A stretch of DNA of 64,000 bases from Archegozetes longisetosus (lineage: Eukaryota > Arthropoda > Arachnida > Sarcoptiformes > Trhypochthoniidae). Made by a program: the position numbers and the translations under genes. The DNA is taken from NCBI GenBank assembly GCA_018873245.2, contig JAEMBT020000003.1:1727843-1791842 (forward strand). Direction: 5' to 3'. Positions within the stretch are counted from its first letter, which is position 1. Each line of letters opens with the position of its first letter. Below the pieces are notes generated by a model. It ran no database searches, had not been told where the DNA came from, and saw only the letters and a list, made by a program, of their open reading frames with translations. Below are positions 29,801 through 43,000 of the stretch, in pieces.

Positions 29801-32800
29801 CTTCTTTTTCGCCTAAAGTATTCTTAGCGACACACTTATAGCTACCAAAATCCTTTTCCTCCAAATTCGTGATCTTTAGTTTCATTTTGGTCCGATATGA
29901 GTCGTGTTCTTCTCTAGTCTGATATTTGGGAGTTGGCAATAGTATTACACCATCGTTCCTGATCCAAGAAGTGACTGGTGTTGGCGATGCCTCACACCTA
30001 CACTCTAGCTGTACATCACTTCCTATCGAAGAGCCCACTAATTGATTCGATACTTTAATCTTTGGACGAACTAATTATTAGGTTTGGAGAGGAGAGGAGG
30101 AAAAATATATATAGAATGCATTAGAGCTTTGATTAAAGAAATCAAAATAAGTACTCATATTATGACCTTTTGTTAAGAAAAAGGCAATTGTGAGACATTA
30201 TTGAAGTAATTCTAGTATAAGATCAAAGTTTTTTGGCTTAATGTCAACACAGAAAGAAGTCTTGCTTTTAGGATCTCGTGTTACAGCAATAGAAATAAAA
30301 ATGGATTTATTTCTAACTGTTATTCTGTATTAACACTCAAATGCACTTATGTTTTGAAACGAATTTCATTCTTCTGGAAAATATTTTGCTTCAAATTTAT
30401 GGAAAACTATTTATTCAAATATGTTCTTTTACTTTTTCCAAGATCTGCGTAAATTTTTATGTTTGAGCTCTTGGTCTATAACTTTTTTAATTAGTATTTC
30501 ATAAGTTTTAAGCATCATTTTCTTGAAAATAAATATCAAACTAAAAATTTTGTCTATTTTATATAAGTTCAAAAATATTGAGCTAACAATACAATCAACT
30601 TTGAGAATAATTCTCATTTGTTTTCCATTTACATGCATCAGAATATTCTCTGAAACTTTAAATCAGAAATGAATCCAAAAATGTTTTCCAAAATTTTCAA
30701 ACATAAAATTGAAGTAACAATGAAATGAAAAATTGATAAGTGACTTACAATTGACTCGAACAATAATCCTTTTGCTAACACTTGGCTGCACAGAATTAGA
30801 TGCTATACAAAGATAGGCTCCCATATCGTCTTCAAATAAATAAAATGCAAAAATACCAAAAATTAAACTCCAATAAAAGTAGAAACAAAACTTGAAATAG
30901 ATGTAAATTTATTCTCTAAAAAATTTCTATTTTATATGTCAAAAAAATTGATGGACAGAAAAAATTCAAAAATTCAAATTATGCCTCAGGTTGAATAAAG
31001 TTATAGAAAATTCATTTCTATGAGATTTAGACTAACCTCGAGTCACTTGAGTGATATTCAAATATTCGCCCTCGACTTTGGTGGCTATAAATGAAGTAAA
31101 GGATAGAAGTAAGTGATAGAATGAAAGAAATAGAGAATCAGTGGAAGAGATGTGAACAATGAATGGCTTAGACTGAGAAAAGGTCTTTTTATGAGCTAAA
31201 TCATTGTTTGGCATGAATGGACAGCACAGAAGTAATACATCAAAAGGTATGTCAATCGATTTTGATGCTCTCTCTGCCACTGATTTAGAGCTATTTTTGC
31301 ATATACTCTACTGATAATAGATATTCACATTCTATATATTAAATATAGAAAATTGTCTTATAAATATATTTTTGGAGCAAACATTTTTCTCCACTTGATC
31401 TGAAAAAAGTTCAATCATTCATTCTTCTATTTTTGTAAATTATATTTTGCAATAATCTATTACTTTATGCATTGATAGGATTTTTCTGTACAGTATATGT
31501 AGTTTCAGACCTTATGGTAGTCAAGATTATTTACCGGAATATTTTTTGCCGCCATATAAACCTAGATTTAGGTCTTTACTGTCTTCTCTTCTCCAGGTGA
31601 TTGTTGGCGGTGGATAACCACTGGCTCTACACCGAAGTGACAACTTTTGGCGTTCATCTACCGATGTATCAGAACTAGTATCGGCGTCAACAATAGAAGG
31701 AGGAACTAAGAAGTTGCAAAATGTCATAAAGTGAAAACTCAATTTGATAAGAATGAACATTTTGTCAAGTTTAGTAAACATTCGTGATTTACAGGCAAAC
31801 TTTTTTTTACTGAAATTTAACAGAGTTTTAGGTGATTTATCCACTTGCTATTACTTTAATTGAGTTAAGTGAGAAACTGAACAATAACTTGTAAATAGTG
31901 CTCAATTATTTCGGTCGGCTAAGAAAATAAATTCCGTTATTATATTCAGTTTATTCGGTTTGACTGCAAAGTTTTATTGAAATTACGTATTTAGGCCATC
32001 AAATTCGGTTACAAAAAAATTTAATATAATAATGTACAAAATAATAGAATTTTTTAATAATTAAATACGGTTTGTGACTGAAATAATTGCGCACTACTTA
32101 TAGGTTATAGGTTTTAATCGGCTAAACAAATTTCTAAAGTTTTGATAATTTTATCCACGCTTGACTATCATTATTAGTAAGTTAAGCATACGTAAAATAA
32201 TTTAGGTCTTAAGTGTATACGAATCTTAATTCTGTCTTACATCAAACACAGAAAAGCCGAAGTTATTGAAAGTATAAAAGTTTTACTTAAAAATGCTGCC
32301 TTTTATAAAATTTTCATATAATGTTAATAATAATGAAAATAATTTGACATGGATTAAGTTGACTCACTTAAAACGTCCAAATATCCAGCCTGTGTTATCA
32401 TAGGTTCAGTATTTATTTGGCACATATAATAGCCTGCAAAAAGAATTAATATTTGAAAAGGGTTTTTGCAAAATATAACTTTTTCAATAGAAAAAATAAA
32501 TTCCAAATAATTATTAGCCAAAGTTAATTTTAGTCACGTAAGTACCTTTATCAGCAGCTCTTACAGTTTTAATATGCAGATACCATTGACGATAATTATT
32601 ATGTGATACACGAAATCTGTTGTCTTTTATAACAGTTTGTGTGTGAATCGTTAGTAATGTTGAATCTGACGAATCTATGGTATCAACTTTAAGCCATGCG
32701 ACCTATTGATTAATTATTAATTCAATTCAATTAAAATCATATTCCTTTCAGATTATGTGCAATTTTCTGTATTTGAATATTTTTGTTAACTTTAAACCAG

Positions 32801-33578
32801 TTATAGAACAGTTTTCAGACTCCAAAATATATTAAGGAGTTATTGGAAGCCCTCTATGGAATGACCTAATGTTTCAATTCTTCGATCATATTCACTGCGA
32901 CTAAACTGAATAATTTTCCATAAATTCAGAGTCAGTTCAAAAAATGCTTTGGCTTTTTAGAGCATAAACCGATTGTAATACGAAATATAAACACGCATAA
33001 AATACAGGTTTATTGAGGTTTATCAGAGAAAACAGAGTTGTTCTGTCATAAATTGTTCTATATTAGGCTTAATTCGTTGTATTATGACACTCATTAAGAA
33101 AATGAAAAACTTTCCAAAAATAAGGTAAAAGTAACGTTCAATAGATTCGATAATAAGTTTTGTTGAAGTGTCACACTTTTTTGAATTGAGAATCTAGCCT
33201 GAAATTAATTCTTGTCGAGTTTTCAGATTGAATTGATAGGTCAATTCTTACAGTCTTTTCTAATATTAAATTTAATATAAGGGAAAAGTTCAAATAAAGG
33301 GATAATAAATGAATTTGCAGTTTAGTTAAGGCAATTATGTAAATAAGCGCAACTAAAAAATCAGAGTAATCCTCAAACAACATGCATTCTCGTACAAATT
33401 ATAAAGCGTAAAAATTGCATGCATTCAATTGTTATCTAATTCATAAGCTTAACATTTATACGTAGAGCTACGCTATATAAATAAATTTTCATATCCCGTA
33501 TTATTAGTTAACGAATCATGCAATGCATTCACTCATATGCAAAATTGATAAGAGAGTAGAGTATGGGTTTAAGGCTTG

Positions 33579-33629
<51 letters not shown>

Positions 33630-34274
33630 ATAAAAGCACGGACTGATAGCTAATTATTATCTGTTAATACAAACAACTTCTGTTATTAAGTTCTAGGCTT
33701 TAGATGTTCTATTTTGAAAAAATATTTACAAATGAGAGCAAGATATCAGGTGGAAACTTTTTCAGCACACATTTTCTGATTGAAATACAATTTTGACTGT
33801 TTATGCCCAAAAAACTCTACTGAATATCATTTAAACAGAAACTCTATCAATTCTGTAGCGCAACAAAGCACATTCGCTATCTACTCCTTATCACTGACTC
33901 AGTTCATCATCAATGCAGAGAATCAGAAGTTAGATATATTGAACTTGACAAAATGTATACAAGAAAGAAAGAGAAAAATGTACATAACTCCTCAATCATG
34001 TTGAAAATAACTATGCGCGTTCTCAACGCTATAGCTTAATGAGTATCCTAAGCATACCTAATACATAAGCAATACTCTGGAGTATAAATACCTTATAAGT
34101 GCCTAAATTATTAACGGTACATTCGAGCACAGCATCGCGACCACTCGCGACCGTAACATTAGTAATATGTTCCAGAAATTCGGGCGCTTCTACTGAGTAG
34201 CTCGATGTGATCACTAAGAAATAGAAGAGAAATAGAGATAAGTATGAGAATGAGACTAGTCTCCATTTTCGCAT
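26548..34274 (-). CDS. three-Ig-domain cell-surface receptor of the DIP/lachesin family (8 coding exons)
   Basis: Exons, in gene order: 34274-34092, 32702-32546, 32433-32368, 31705-31535, 31084-31037, 30829-30749, 30070-29783, 26822-26548. All junctions are GT-AG and stay in frame, giving 422 residues. Residues 1-29 are a signal peptide. Ig1 has Cys52-Cys118 (VAWLKVD, GYYMCQINTEP), Ig2 Cys161-Cys216 (CRASGYPPPTITWRRED, DMGAYLCIASN), Ig3 Cys259-Cys315 (KDFGSYKCVAKNTLGEKEG). These motifs are diagnostic for Dpr-interacting proteins and lachesins, homophilic/heterophilic adhesion receptors on insect neurons. Residues 332-422 are rich in Ser and Asn and end in a hydrophobic stretch (YIVTIITLLIMKM), consistent with a GPI-anchor signal. 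Ig3 carries an extra Cys261 beside Cys259. Sequons lie at Asn39 and Asn202. Expression and partner are unknown. Transcription start and any 5' non-coding exons lie beyond 34274. Confidence 0.93.
27939..28697 (+). mobile_element. internally deleted mariner-type element in the last Ig-gene intron, 759 bp
   Basis: The inverted ends (ATGCCTCACAAATAAAAT on the left; ACGCCTCACAAATAAAAT inverted on the right, continuing to GACTGAGTTT) are flanked by TA on both sides (27937-27938 and 28698-28699). Inside, from 28094, a broken transposase N-terminal part starts MAFKQEALRELIAQFYDLHY and later reads KIVTEKEINLLKKKFHNKDK. The catalytic domain is missing. The protein start is related to the 7242-8544 element, but the terminal repeats differ, so it is a sister family. 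Confidence 0.85.
28094..28560 (+). pseudogene. transposase N-terminal relic inside the deleted mariner
   Basis: The frame begins at ATG 28094 and is broken by several stops and frame changes. FTVD and FVDENA parallel FTVNHLVNEG of the element at 7242. No DDE/D residues remain. Confidence 0.65.
29385..29520 (+). other. possible retrotransposon Gag-like scrap
   Basis: The plus strand reads MPPKLEVLPTALTLEQFVKF, then after a frame shift LKPTDINASSDDL. A Pro-Pro-Lys start followed by a short helical Phe/Trp motif recalls the start of Gag proteins of long-terminal-repeat retrotransposons in arthropods. It is too short to be sure. Confidence 0.2.
29783..30070 (-). CDS. Ig gene exon 7: third Ig domain
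   Basis: Acceptor TAATTAG before 30070; donor GTATGA after 29783 (phase 1). It encodes the whole third Ig domain with its two domain cysteines and YKCVAKNTLGEKEG. Without splicing at 29783 the frame would end four codons later (stop at 29766-29768), giving a short isoform of 336 residues without the tail. Confidence 0.92.
30749..30829 (-). CDS. Ig gene exon 6: end of second Ig domain
   Basis: Acceptor TTTGAAG before 30829; donor GTAAGT after 30749. It encodes DDMGAYLCIASNSVQPSVSK and the linker into Ig3. The block is one of the most conserved in this family. Confidence 0.93.
31037..31084 (-). CDS. Ig gene exon 5: 48-base microexon
   Basis: Acceptor TTTATAG before 31084; donor GTTAGT after 31037. 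It encodes TKVEGEYLNITQVTR, the E-F strand region of Ig2, and joins exons 4 and 6 in frame on both sides. Confidence 0.9.
31535..31705 (-). CDS. Ig gene exon 4: first part of second Ig domain
   Basis: Acceptor CTTCTTAG before 31705; donor GTAAAT after 31535. It begins PPSIVDADTSSD and includes LSLRCRASGYPPPTITWRRE, the B and C strands of Ig2. Confidence 0.93.
32368..32433 (-). CDS. Ig gene exon 3: end of first Ig domain
   Basis: Acceptor TTTTTGCAG before 32433; donor GTGAGT after 32368. It encodes YYMCQINTEPMITQAGYLDV, with the second cysteine of Ig1. Confidence 0.93.
32546..32702 (-). CDS. Ig gene exon 2: core of first Ig domain
   Basis: Acceptor TCAATAG before 32702; donor GTACTT after 32546. 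It encodes VAWLKVDTIDSSDSTLLTIH, RFRVSHNNYRQWYLHI and AADKG, all family-typical. Confidence 0.93.
33582..33628. repeat. (AG)n microsatellite in intron 1 of the Ig gene
   Basis: About 23 uninterrupted AG units on the plus strand, between coding exons 1 and 2. Confidence 0.95.
34092..34274 (-). CDS. Ig gene exon 1: signal peptide and start of first Ig domain
   Basis: ATG at 34274-34272 and donor GTATTT after 34092, phase 0. It encodes a basic N-terminus, a long Leu/Phe/Tyr hydrophobic core, then FLEHITNVTVASGRDAVLEC, the A and B strands of Ig1. It is the only start-containing frame that joins exon 2 in phase. Confidence 0.9.
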
Positions 34275-37200
34275 GTATACATTAAAAAGTTATAATAAAA
34301 TGTAAATAGATTTAGCAAAATACCAAATTTTCAGAGTACTTTTTCACAGGCTTATACAATAAAAGTTAAGTTTTTATACGGAATAAGTGTAGTACTAGAC
34401 TAAAAGTACAAATTTGACTGTATATTTCATTTATATTCATTTGAAATGCGTCGCAACACATTTCAAATGCTTTTTTTGTAAACCTTTATTTTTTCTATAC
34501 TTTTTATAAAAAAGGTTTTTGTTTAAATATATGCTATTCTATTGTTATTTTTTCAAAACAACATTTTGCAAAATAGGAAAGTATCCTCTAGTGATTTCTC
34601 GATTTTGGGTTTGAGGTCTTAATATTCATATATGGAGCTCGAAATGTATATCAATCGATGAACTCTGTGCTGATTCACTCGAGTTACCCAAAATCAAGCT
34701 ATTTTAAATTTGATATAGAATAAGTTGAAACTATGAAAATATTTCTAGTTTCAAATCATTTATTGTTATGATTACTATATGACCGGGTAATAAATTAGTA
34801 CACTTTGGATCAAACTTACCCAAATTGTTGAAAGCGCTACTTGTATTTGTCTACCTATAGAAAAAGGTTGCTGCTAAACTCCCCCAGTCTCGTTTCTCTT
34901 CCTTTATTAAACTTGTCTCAGTAAATGTCTCTGTTTTATGATATGATCGATCGTAAATAAGTTTAACTTTCTTAAATCATAGAAAACCTTAATTGTATTT
35001 TCTGAAGTTCTACTAGTTAAAAGGTATCAAATTTATTAACATATTTCTATGAAATATTCATTTTAATAGTTTTCTAATTTCTAAGAAAGTTGAACAAATT
35101 TATGATGAAATAAAGATATCTGTTAACTGATTAACAGGGGAAGAATAACGAGATTTAGGGTATTTTACTAGATCACTTGAAAAGCTTGGCTCAGAAAATG
35201 TGTTAGAAGCCAAAAATCTAACATTTTTAAGTACTTTCGATTGTAAATTACTTTTATGTAGCTTTGAAATACTTTCTTAGCAATATTAACTACAACTTTA
35301 TCAAAATCTTGATTATTGTTCGAATTGGTTGCATGGGCTGCTCGCAAAATACCTTATTTGCTAATAAAATTAATTTTGAATTGTACTAGCTCGGAGTGCT
35401 AAAACAAGATCTAGATCTTGGTTGCGAAAGTTCGTTCAACAATACGAGTGACTACTATTTAGAAAGCATGTATCACTTTTATGTTATTTATATGATTGAT
35501 GAAACCTATTTTGATTGAAGATCTATTTGACGATTGCATGATTTTTCTCAACTCGCAGTTCAGATGATAAACTGATTCCTATATATGGGGCACAAATATA
35601 GGCAAATGGTTTAGAAAATACAGTCGTAAACAAGGAAAGCGTCGTAACATAACTATCAACGTTGAGATGTCGAGTTTTGTGTCTCACTATGAAACGCACA
35701 CTCTTTTGTATTGATGTATAACTTAAATATCTTATACGCTATTTCTCTAAATTCACATCATTTGTCTTTCTTTCACTTTTTATGGACAATTTGTCGATAC
35801 AGTGAAATCCCGATCTTTTTACCTGATGACAAAAATTGATTGCTTTTTTTATTTTATTTCATTCTTGCCTTCGGTAATATCTCTATTTGGGCGCATAATT
35901 ATTATAATGACTTATTTATTGCATATAAGCAATTTCTTAAACCAAATTATGAGAGTTTTATTTCTGAAGTGAGGATTTATTAACTTAAGTCATGCAATCA
36001 CTTTATATTTCTAGACGTTTTCAATGATAAAAAGTATTTCTTAAAGTGAGTACTTTTTGGTTGTACTCCTCATCTTACTTTCTGCTTCAGTCAATATTTT
36101 GCTTCCAAATTACAACAGGATCTAAATTATGGAAAAATATAATAAAACCTAAAGAATCAGTTCTTCTCTATATTTGTTTTGCGTCAATATTCCTCAAAGT
36201 CTTTCAATATGAACTGGAAGCCATTTTTTAAGACGAATAAATGATTTATTATCCTTAAAAACTAACTTAATTATCACATCTCATAGAAAAATGATTGATT
36301 CACTTGAGTTTTTATCATGAGAAAAAAATGCTTTTTCTCTAACTTTTGCGCTCAAATATTTATTACTTAAGCAAAGCTATCAGTTTAAGCTAAGTATGAA
36401 TGAATCCACTTTAAACACTTCATATTTCTACTAAAAATAGAGTTGCTTTTAACAAACCATAACCTTTTATGCATATCAAATTCATATCGTTTTTGTGGTT
36501 TCGAAGCCAACTGTAATGATTGGCCAAATATATGGGTTTAGTTTGTTTGATTTCTCGATTGCGGCTGTTTTCAGGTTTAACAACCCATTGTTTGCACAAC
36601 TGATTTCTTTTGTACTTTCTCTATATCTAAACCGTGACTTGAAAATCATATTTCAAAAAATTTTCCCTTCTATTCAAGATGAAAATTTTAATCTAAGAAA
36701 ATCCTTAATTTTTACTAAAAAAAATCTCATGCAATTGAAATCGGTTGGAAAAAGTATTACCAAATTTTTTTGTAGAAATTAAATAATTTTTTATACTTAA
36801 ATGCGTCAAAGATATATTTGAAATTGATCTCATCTTATCTTTGTGTAAAGTCTCCGATTAAAGACTAAGAAATCTATCATAAAATATTAAACCAGTTTTA
36901 GAGTTGTATAAGATTTTAAAATAGTATTAAGAAGTTTTCATTTTTTATAAAGTTTTCCGATAAACTTTGCGCAAAATGCTAGTGAGAAAATGCTGTAATA
37001 TATGCTTGAGTGCGTTGCATTTGATATTCAAAACTTTTTTCTTATGCAAATACTTATGAATAATTTTTATGCTTTAGTTCTCGCGAACGCAGTTCAAAAA
37101 GTATCAAATTTAGGACTTTAGCAAATATTCTAAGGAATGTGACAAAAACAAAAGCAATGCAAACACGAGAAAAATATCTTTACATCTTAAAGGATAGAAG

Positions 37201-40000
37201 AACAATGTTTTACTCGAGTCTTGCAATTAAGTGTTGTTTTCCATTAGGTCTGCAAAGTGTTGTCACGAATGAAAAGTAAAATACAATTATTTAAGAAAAG
37301 GACCTAAAATGCAAAAAGATGTAAGAAAGCAATTTTTCAATTAAAGATCAATCCTAAACATTTTAGACCCATAGTATGTATACTTTATTAATAAGTTTTA
37401 AAATCTAGAATTGAAACTAAAGACAAATAAGAATATAATTCTAGCTGAACCAAGGAACATTGTTTTTTGATCCCTCAAACTTATTTCTTTATATTATTTG
37501 CAGGATATAAGCAGAAAAATGTTTTTTGATGTAATTGTAAGATTAAGTGATAAAAGAGGATTAGTGTCACATCAGTTAGGACACAGTTAAAGATTAAATT
37601 GGATAAAAAATTGAATCCTAGGCACAGAATTGTAATAAGTAGAAAAATCCTTCAAACCTAATGATTTACCTTTATAAGAATGTTAAAAATTGAAACAATT
37701 CTAATTGAAATATAGATTAAATGCCATAATAAGGACTTTTCTGAGAACTGAATCCCAAAGTCTATTTTTCACTTAAAGACACTTTTAGCATGAGGATTTA
37801 TTTTGACTCTAGAAATATATCTTGTTGAGTTTCGTGCATTACTTCGATTCAAAATCCTATACTTATTAGGCACTAGTTCATAAAAAAAGCAATAATAATT
37901 ATTGTAATTAAAGATGAATTAGTGAAAAGTGAGATAGAATGACTTTTCAATAATTAGCTTAATATTAATGTTCAATGAACTGAAAAATACTAGCTATAAA
38001 AATAATTTTATCATTATACTGAAAACTATATGAAAGTTATCGTGAAGTTTGAAATTTTTATCGATGCACAATTTTGCTTCTAAATTGGTTTGAAAAAAAC
38101 TATAACTTTAATAATGACTTAAAATTTGGAAGTAACTACTTCAAAACATTATTTAAATTTAAAAACATAATGCGTAATAAGCTTAGGTACTCAATAATAA
38201 TTATGTTGATATAAGTTTAAAATATTCAACTATTAGTGTATTTTGTTCATGTTGAACAAAACGTAACAAAAACATTTTTATTCTTTATTCAAATGATAAG
38301 CAATTGATGAAAACTTTGAATAAAGCTAAAATTGTTTCGCTTCTAACCATTCAATAATGAATACTTTATAGGAGTCATGACAGTTGATTCAGTTGTTCGT
38401 ATATTTAATGCTTTTTGCAGTCACTTATCTCACTACGGAACTACAGAATTAATATTTCATTCACTTCTTTACGGTCGTTAAAATAGACAGAATGAAAAAA
38501 TGAGTTTTTCTTATTATCGAATTATTTGATTTATGGAATTAAAAATTGCAAATTATTTGTTCGTATATTCTAATAAATGAGAAATTAATGTTTGTTTTTA
38601 GGGAACTTATAACTCATTGATATAAATTTGAAGAGGTAATTGTCTAGTATTGTGAGAGACAAACAGATGCTATAATGCCTTCGCTTAATTCAAACATTTA
38701 TTGTTCAATGAAGAGTAGAGTATAAGTGCACAAAACTTTAATGTGAAACGATCACGATCTTAGTTATCACTACTGTAGAAGAGACACCAAAAGATACTTA
38801 AGAGTTAAGCTTTCCTTAATTGTATTACTGAGAAAGTTTGGCCAAAGTTTAATTAAACTCCTATTTTCTTCCTTTTCAGCAGTCGTTAAAATGAAATTCA
38901 AACGAATCTATAATTTTAGTTTTAATTAATTTCTTCTAATTGGATTTATCTTCACTCTATGGTTTTAGATAGCATTTCACTGATCTCCAAATAGTTGCAA
39001 GCTTTTGGTCTATAATTTCATGAAATTTTGTTCACTGTAAACTTGAGTTGAAGCACAAAACTACTAAAACCTTTGCGTCAAAATTGTTTCATTGGATTAA
39101 TGTTAAAAATTTGCACATTTAATATAAAATCAATTGCTTTTCTCCTATTTGACGCAAAATGATTTGATCTCAATTTTTCTCTTCGCTTACAACAACTAGT
39201 CCTTGTGTTCAATTTATGTTCATTTATGAGACGCTATCAAATTCCTAAGAATCAAGATCAATTTAAGAATCAATAAGTGATTAAAATAGTTTCACAAATT
39301 TTAAAAATTGAAAATTACTCTCAATGCTAACTGACAGATCAATTTTGAACTGAAAACTTAATGAATTTTGAATTTAATGGATAATTAGTTGAAGTTATAA
39401 TCCGTAAACATGATGTCATATAGAAAGAGTGAAAGTTTTTTCGTCTGCCACTTACGCATTAAGTTTATTAAAGTCGGAAACACTAAACAAAGACTCAATA
39501 GTAGTTTTGTCTGAGCCTTGTCTAGCAGTTCACATTTAAATCTACTATAAGGTCAGCGTTAAGTTTGATTTATATGCTTCATATTTTTCTCTTTCAATGA
39601 AGTTTTTTTTATTTTATTTATGTTGCGTTCAAAGCCTTAATAGCACGAGAGTTGAAAATAAAAGGCAACTAAAGCTGAACTTTTGCTTTGGCCTAAATTT
39701 TCTGATAGGCTTTTGAACGCTTTACATCTAGCAATTCGGAGCTTCAACAAATGTTTTATCGACTAGGTTTCAGTTATAGATCATAATTATATTAGCTCCT
39801 ATCGTAACTATGATTCATGTTTGTTCAAATTTTGTTATATTTGAAATTTAAATAAGCTTTCGAATTTGAGCTCAACTAAATATGGAGTTAAATGAATGTA
39901 TACTATACAACATTCTTAATGGTAACTCTCACTAAAAATAAAATTCCAAAATATTGACAAAAATTTGATAGAATTTTTTTGAAGTTTTGATCATTAGTTG
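34275..40000. other. upstream of the Ig gene, no gene seen
   Basis: AT-rich, non-repetitive DNA. A 32-bp hairpin stands at 34438-34469. A looser pair (cgattttgggt at about 34599 and acccaaaatca at about 34687) also occurs. Open frames up to 95 codons (for example 36495-36782) look like chance frames in AT-rich DNA. The 5' untranslated region and promoter of the Ig gene may lie in this or the following stretch. Confidence 0.5.
34438..34469. repeat. perfect 11-bp stem hairpin
   Basis: CATTTGAAATG at 34438-34448 and CATTTCAAATG at 34459-34469 are exact inverted copies around a 10-base loop (cgtcgcaaca). It stands 164 bp upstream of the Ig-gene start codon. Confidence 0.75.
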
Positions 40001-43000
40001 ATTTATGTGATCGAATAAAAAGGAAAAATACATACAACCACTTAATAAGACGGAAAAAGCAGTACTATTGTGAACGTTAAAAATTTGATTTGAAAAGAGA
40101 GTGGGGAACAAGTCATACAACTAAATGTAGCAATAGATCGGTCTGAAAGTTGAAGAGCAATCAACGATTGTACAAATTGTAGCTCATGTTAGACTAGGCA
40201 TTTGTCTAAATAGTACTATTACTCTGTTTTCGGTCGTGTGACTGGGAAACAGTTACGAACCAAAGTTTTAAAAGAGAACGAGATCTAAGAAAATAATAGG
40301 ATATAACAAAATATCAGATATAGAAATGAGAGACAAGCCTAAAATAAGACTATATATAAGAAAAGATGAAATGAAAAGCAGAACAAACCCTAAACAAAAT
40401 CTATTGTAACAGCGATTTAAAGTTTTCTATCAATTTCTGTCGATTTACCACAAAAGAGCATAAGAAAAAAGAAGTTTTGAAAATGTATAAAACAGAATAA
40501 TAAAAACCAAAATCAATTTCACACAAAGTTTGATTTGTTAACATTTTTCATACTTTTCCTTTCTCTCTTGTTTTTTTCTCATCGATATTATCCTTGTTTT
40601 ATGTGAGATTTTTTCTTCTTCTCCTAACTTGTCATTTCTCTTTTTCTCTGTAATACCTCTAGTCTTCTTTTTGTGGTTTTGAAAATTTCATCGAACAAAA
40701 CAAGCTGGATATTATACGAGATCGCGTCATTTTGTAAACCTGTGCCACTCATTTCAATGTTAGAAGTTATTAGAAAATAGATTAGGAGATGGAACTTGTG
40801 GTCAGTAAGTTGTTTCTTTTTGACTCTCAGTCAAAATGTTTAATTTCATTAAAAATCTGTAGAACGAGATCTGAAAACTTAAGGGTGGCTTATAGGTCAA
40901 AAATCTATTTATTATCGTCAATGAAAGAGCACTCGCACTTTGCGTCTAATTTTCTTGTAGTTAGTTGCCAAAATGAGTGCAAAAGAGCTAAAACTTTGTT
41001 TTTACTATCAGCACTATCATTATAATAATGTGACTGTTTATGTCTAAAAAGTTATCTGCGCTAAGAAAATGTCACTCATACTAATTGCTCAATTATACTA
41101 AAATTGTTTACTCGGAAAAAACTTAATAATTAAGCAGCTTTTCGTTTAATAGAAAACTAATGGTAAACTTAATAAACTACCTCTATCGAACAAATAAATA
41201 GATATTTATCTCTGATGATAATCAATGAAAAGGGTTAGTGACAAGAAACAGCGATCTTTGATTTTTCGCAATCGCAGCAACTTTTTAGACTCTTCTCTTC
41301 TGGTTGCCTGTATCTCACATTTACCGTACTCTAATCTAACTATAGTTTTTTCGTTAACTGTTAAAATTGCTAACAGTGCAAATACAATAAGTTCGGCCAA
41401 AATCAAATAGTGTGTCAGCAAATGCTCTATTATTAAGTTTCATTTTGTACCATCAAATTGACACCAACTCCAAATCTAATTAAATTAAAAGATCTCTCAT
41501 TCTCTAAAAAAATTCTCTTCGATAAAATGATTTCTCTTCCGAATGATTGCTTAAAAGAATAGCGAGAAAAAACCTTAAACAGAAAAGAGGTGAAAAAAAT
41601 GTTCTCGTAATCAAATTGTTTAGCATTTTTGCTTTTGCTTGAGTAAACTCATGTTTGATTTTTTGCGTAGCAAGATAATTCTCTCTAGAATATTATTTAG
41701 TACTAGTAGCAAATAGAATAATTGCAATTAATTGAAATTATTAAACACAATATTTCTTTTGTTCCCCATTTTATTTGTCTGCCTTAAGGTGAACTTCATG
41801 TAAATATTCACTCAAGAGTATTAACGTTATCCAAATCCAAAATGAATTGTAATTGATGCCAATGTCCTTAAGGCTGATTAACAGACTATCTATAGTTTAT
41901 AAAACGTGCAAACAATAAATCGCTCAACTCTTTCCATAGATCTAATGCTAGACAAAGAATTTTTGGTGCAATTTTCATAAAGCCTCTATCAATAAAACCA
42001 TCGAAACGTTTCTTACGAATCAATTGATCGAATACCGATATGGTAAGAACAATCTCATAAATAAACCAAAGGAGAGACTTATCGTTATTGATCAAAAGGG
42101 TTCATATTATCAGTGAATCGATTGTAGACAAAACTTGTAAAGAAAATAAAAGCATAACATCTGTTCACTCCGATTACCCTTAAAGGCATCTTTACTTGTA
42201 TTAGTCCTACTATATTATTAAAGCAGTTTTCTGTCTAAATGAAGCCTAGAATGCATGACAGTTGTAACATCTCTTTATCAATGCATTGCTGATGGCATTA
42301 GCTGTTGTGAGCATTAAATCTAAGTCCGAAAAACCTATGTTTTGGGATTCGTCAGTTATTTCGATTGAGGAATCACAATAATTATTTGAATAGGAGAACA
42401 CGATCAAAATCAGTCATAGTAAATATGCACCCCTTTATGATTCATTTATTATTACGTATTACTCACAACAAAATTATCATTTCATATGCATTTCTAAAAA
42501 CCGCAGAGAATATCATATTTACATATAAAAAATGAATTCTATTATCAAATTTACTGTCTATAGTCGACTAGATAGTGAAAAAATAGCTGGTTAGTCTTTA
42601 AATTCCAGGTTTGCATGCAAACCTTGCAAACAAATAATTTTTTACAATAGTTCAAGTTTAAAAACAAAACCATTTTGGCAAATTTGATCAACTTCTGCAA
42701 TGCTTATATTTAGAGAACACGGAATTCAATCCATTAAGAGACGATTAGATTTTAATCTAGATACTACTGATGTATAAAAATGGAACTGCTTTGTTGTGAA
42801 GTATTGTTAGCTCTGAATAATATTGTAATTCCTTTTTAGGATGTTTCCTTTGATTTGTCTTTTATTTATTCAGCAATCAATTGCAACATCTATTTTTTGA
42901 TGCATAACTTACAATACATTTTTATGGCATATTCTTCTATTCATGTCTAACGATTCTGAAAACTGTATTGAACCGAAAAGCATGGCAATGAAAGCCTTCA

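Noticed and set aside
36495..36782. 95-codon plus-strand frame in the gene desert
   Set aside because: Phe/Leu/Ile-rich translation of AT-rich DNA without a domain.
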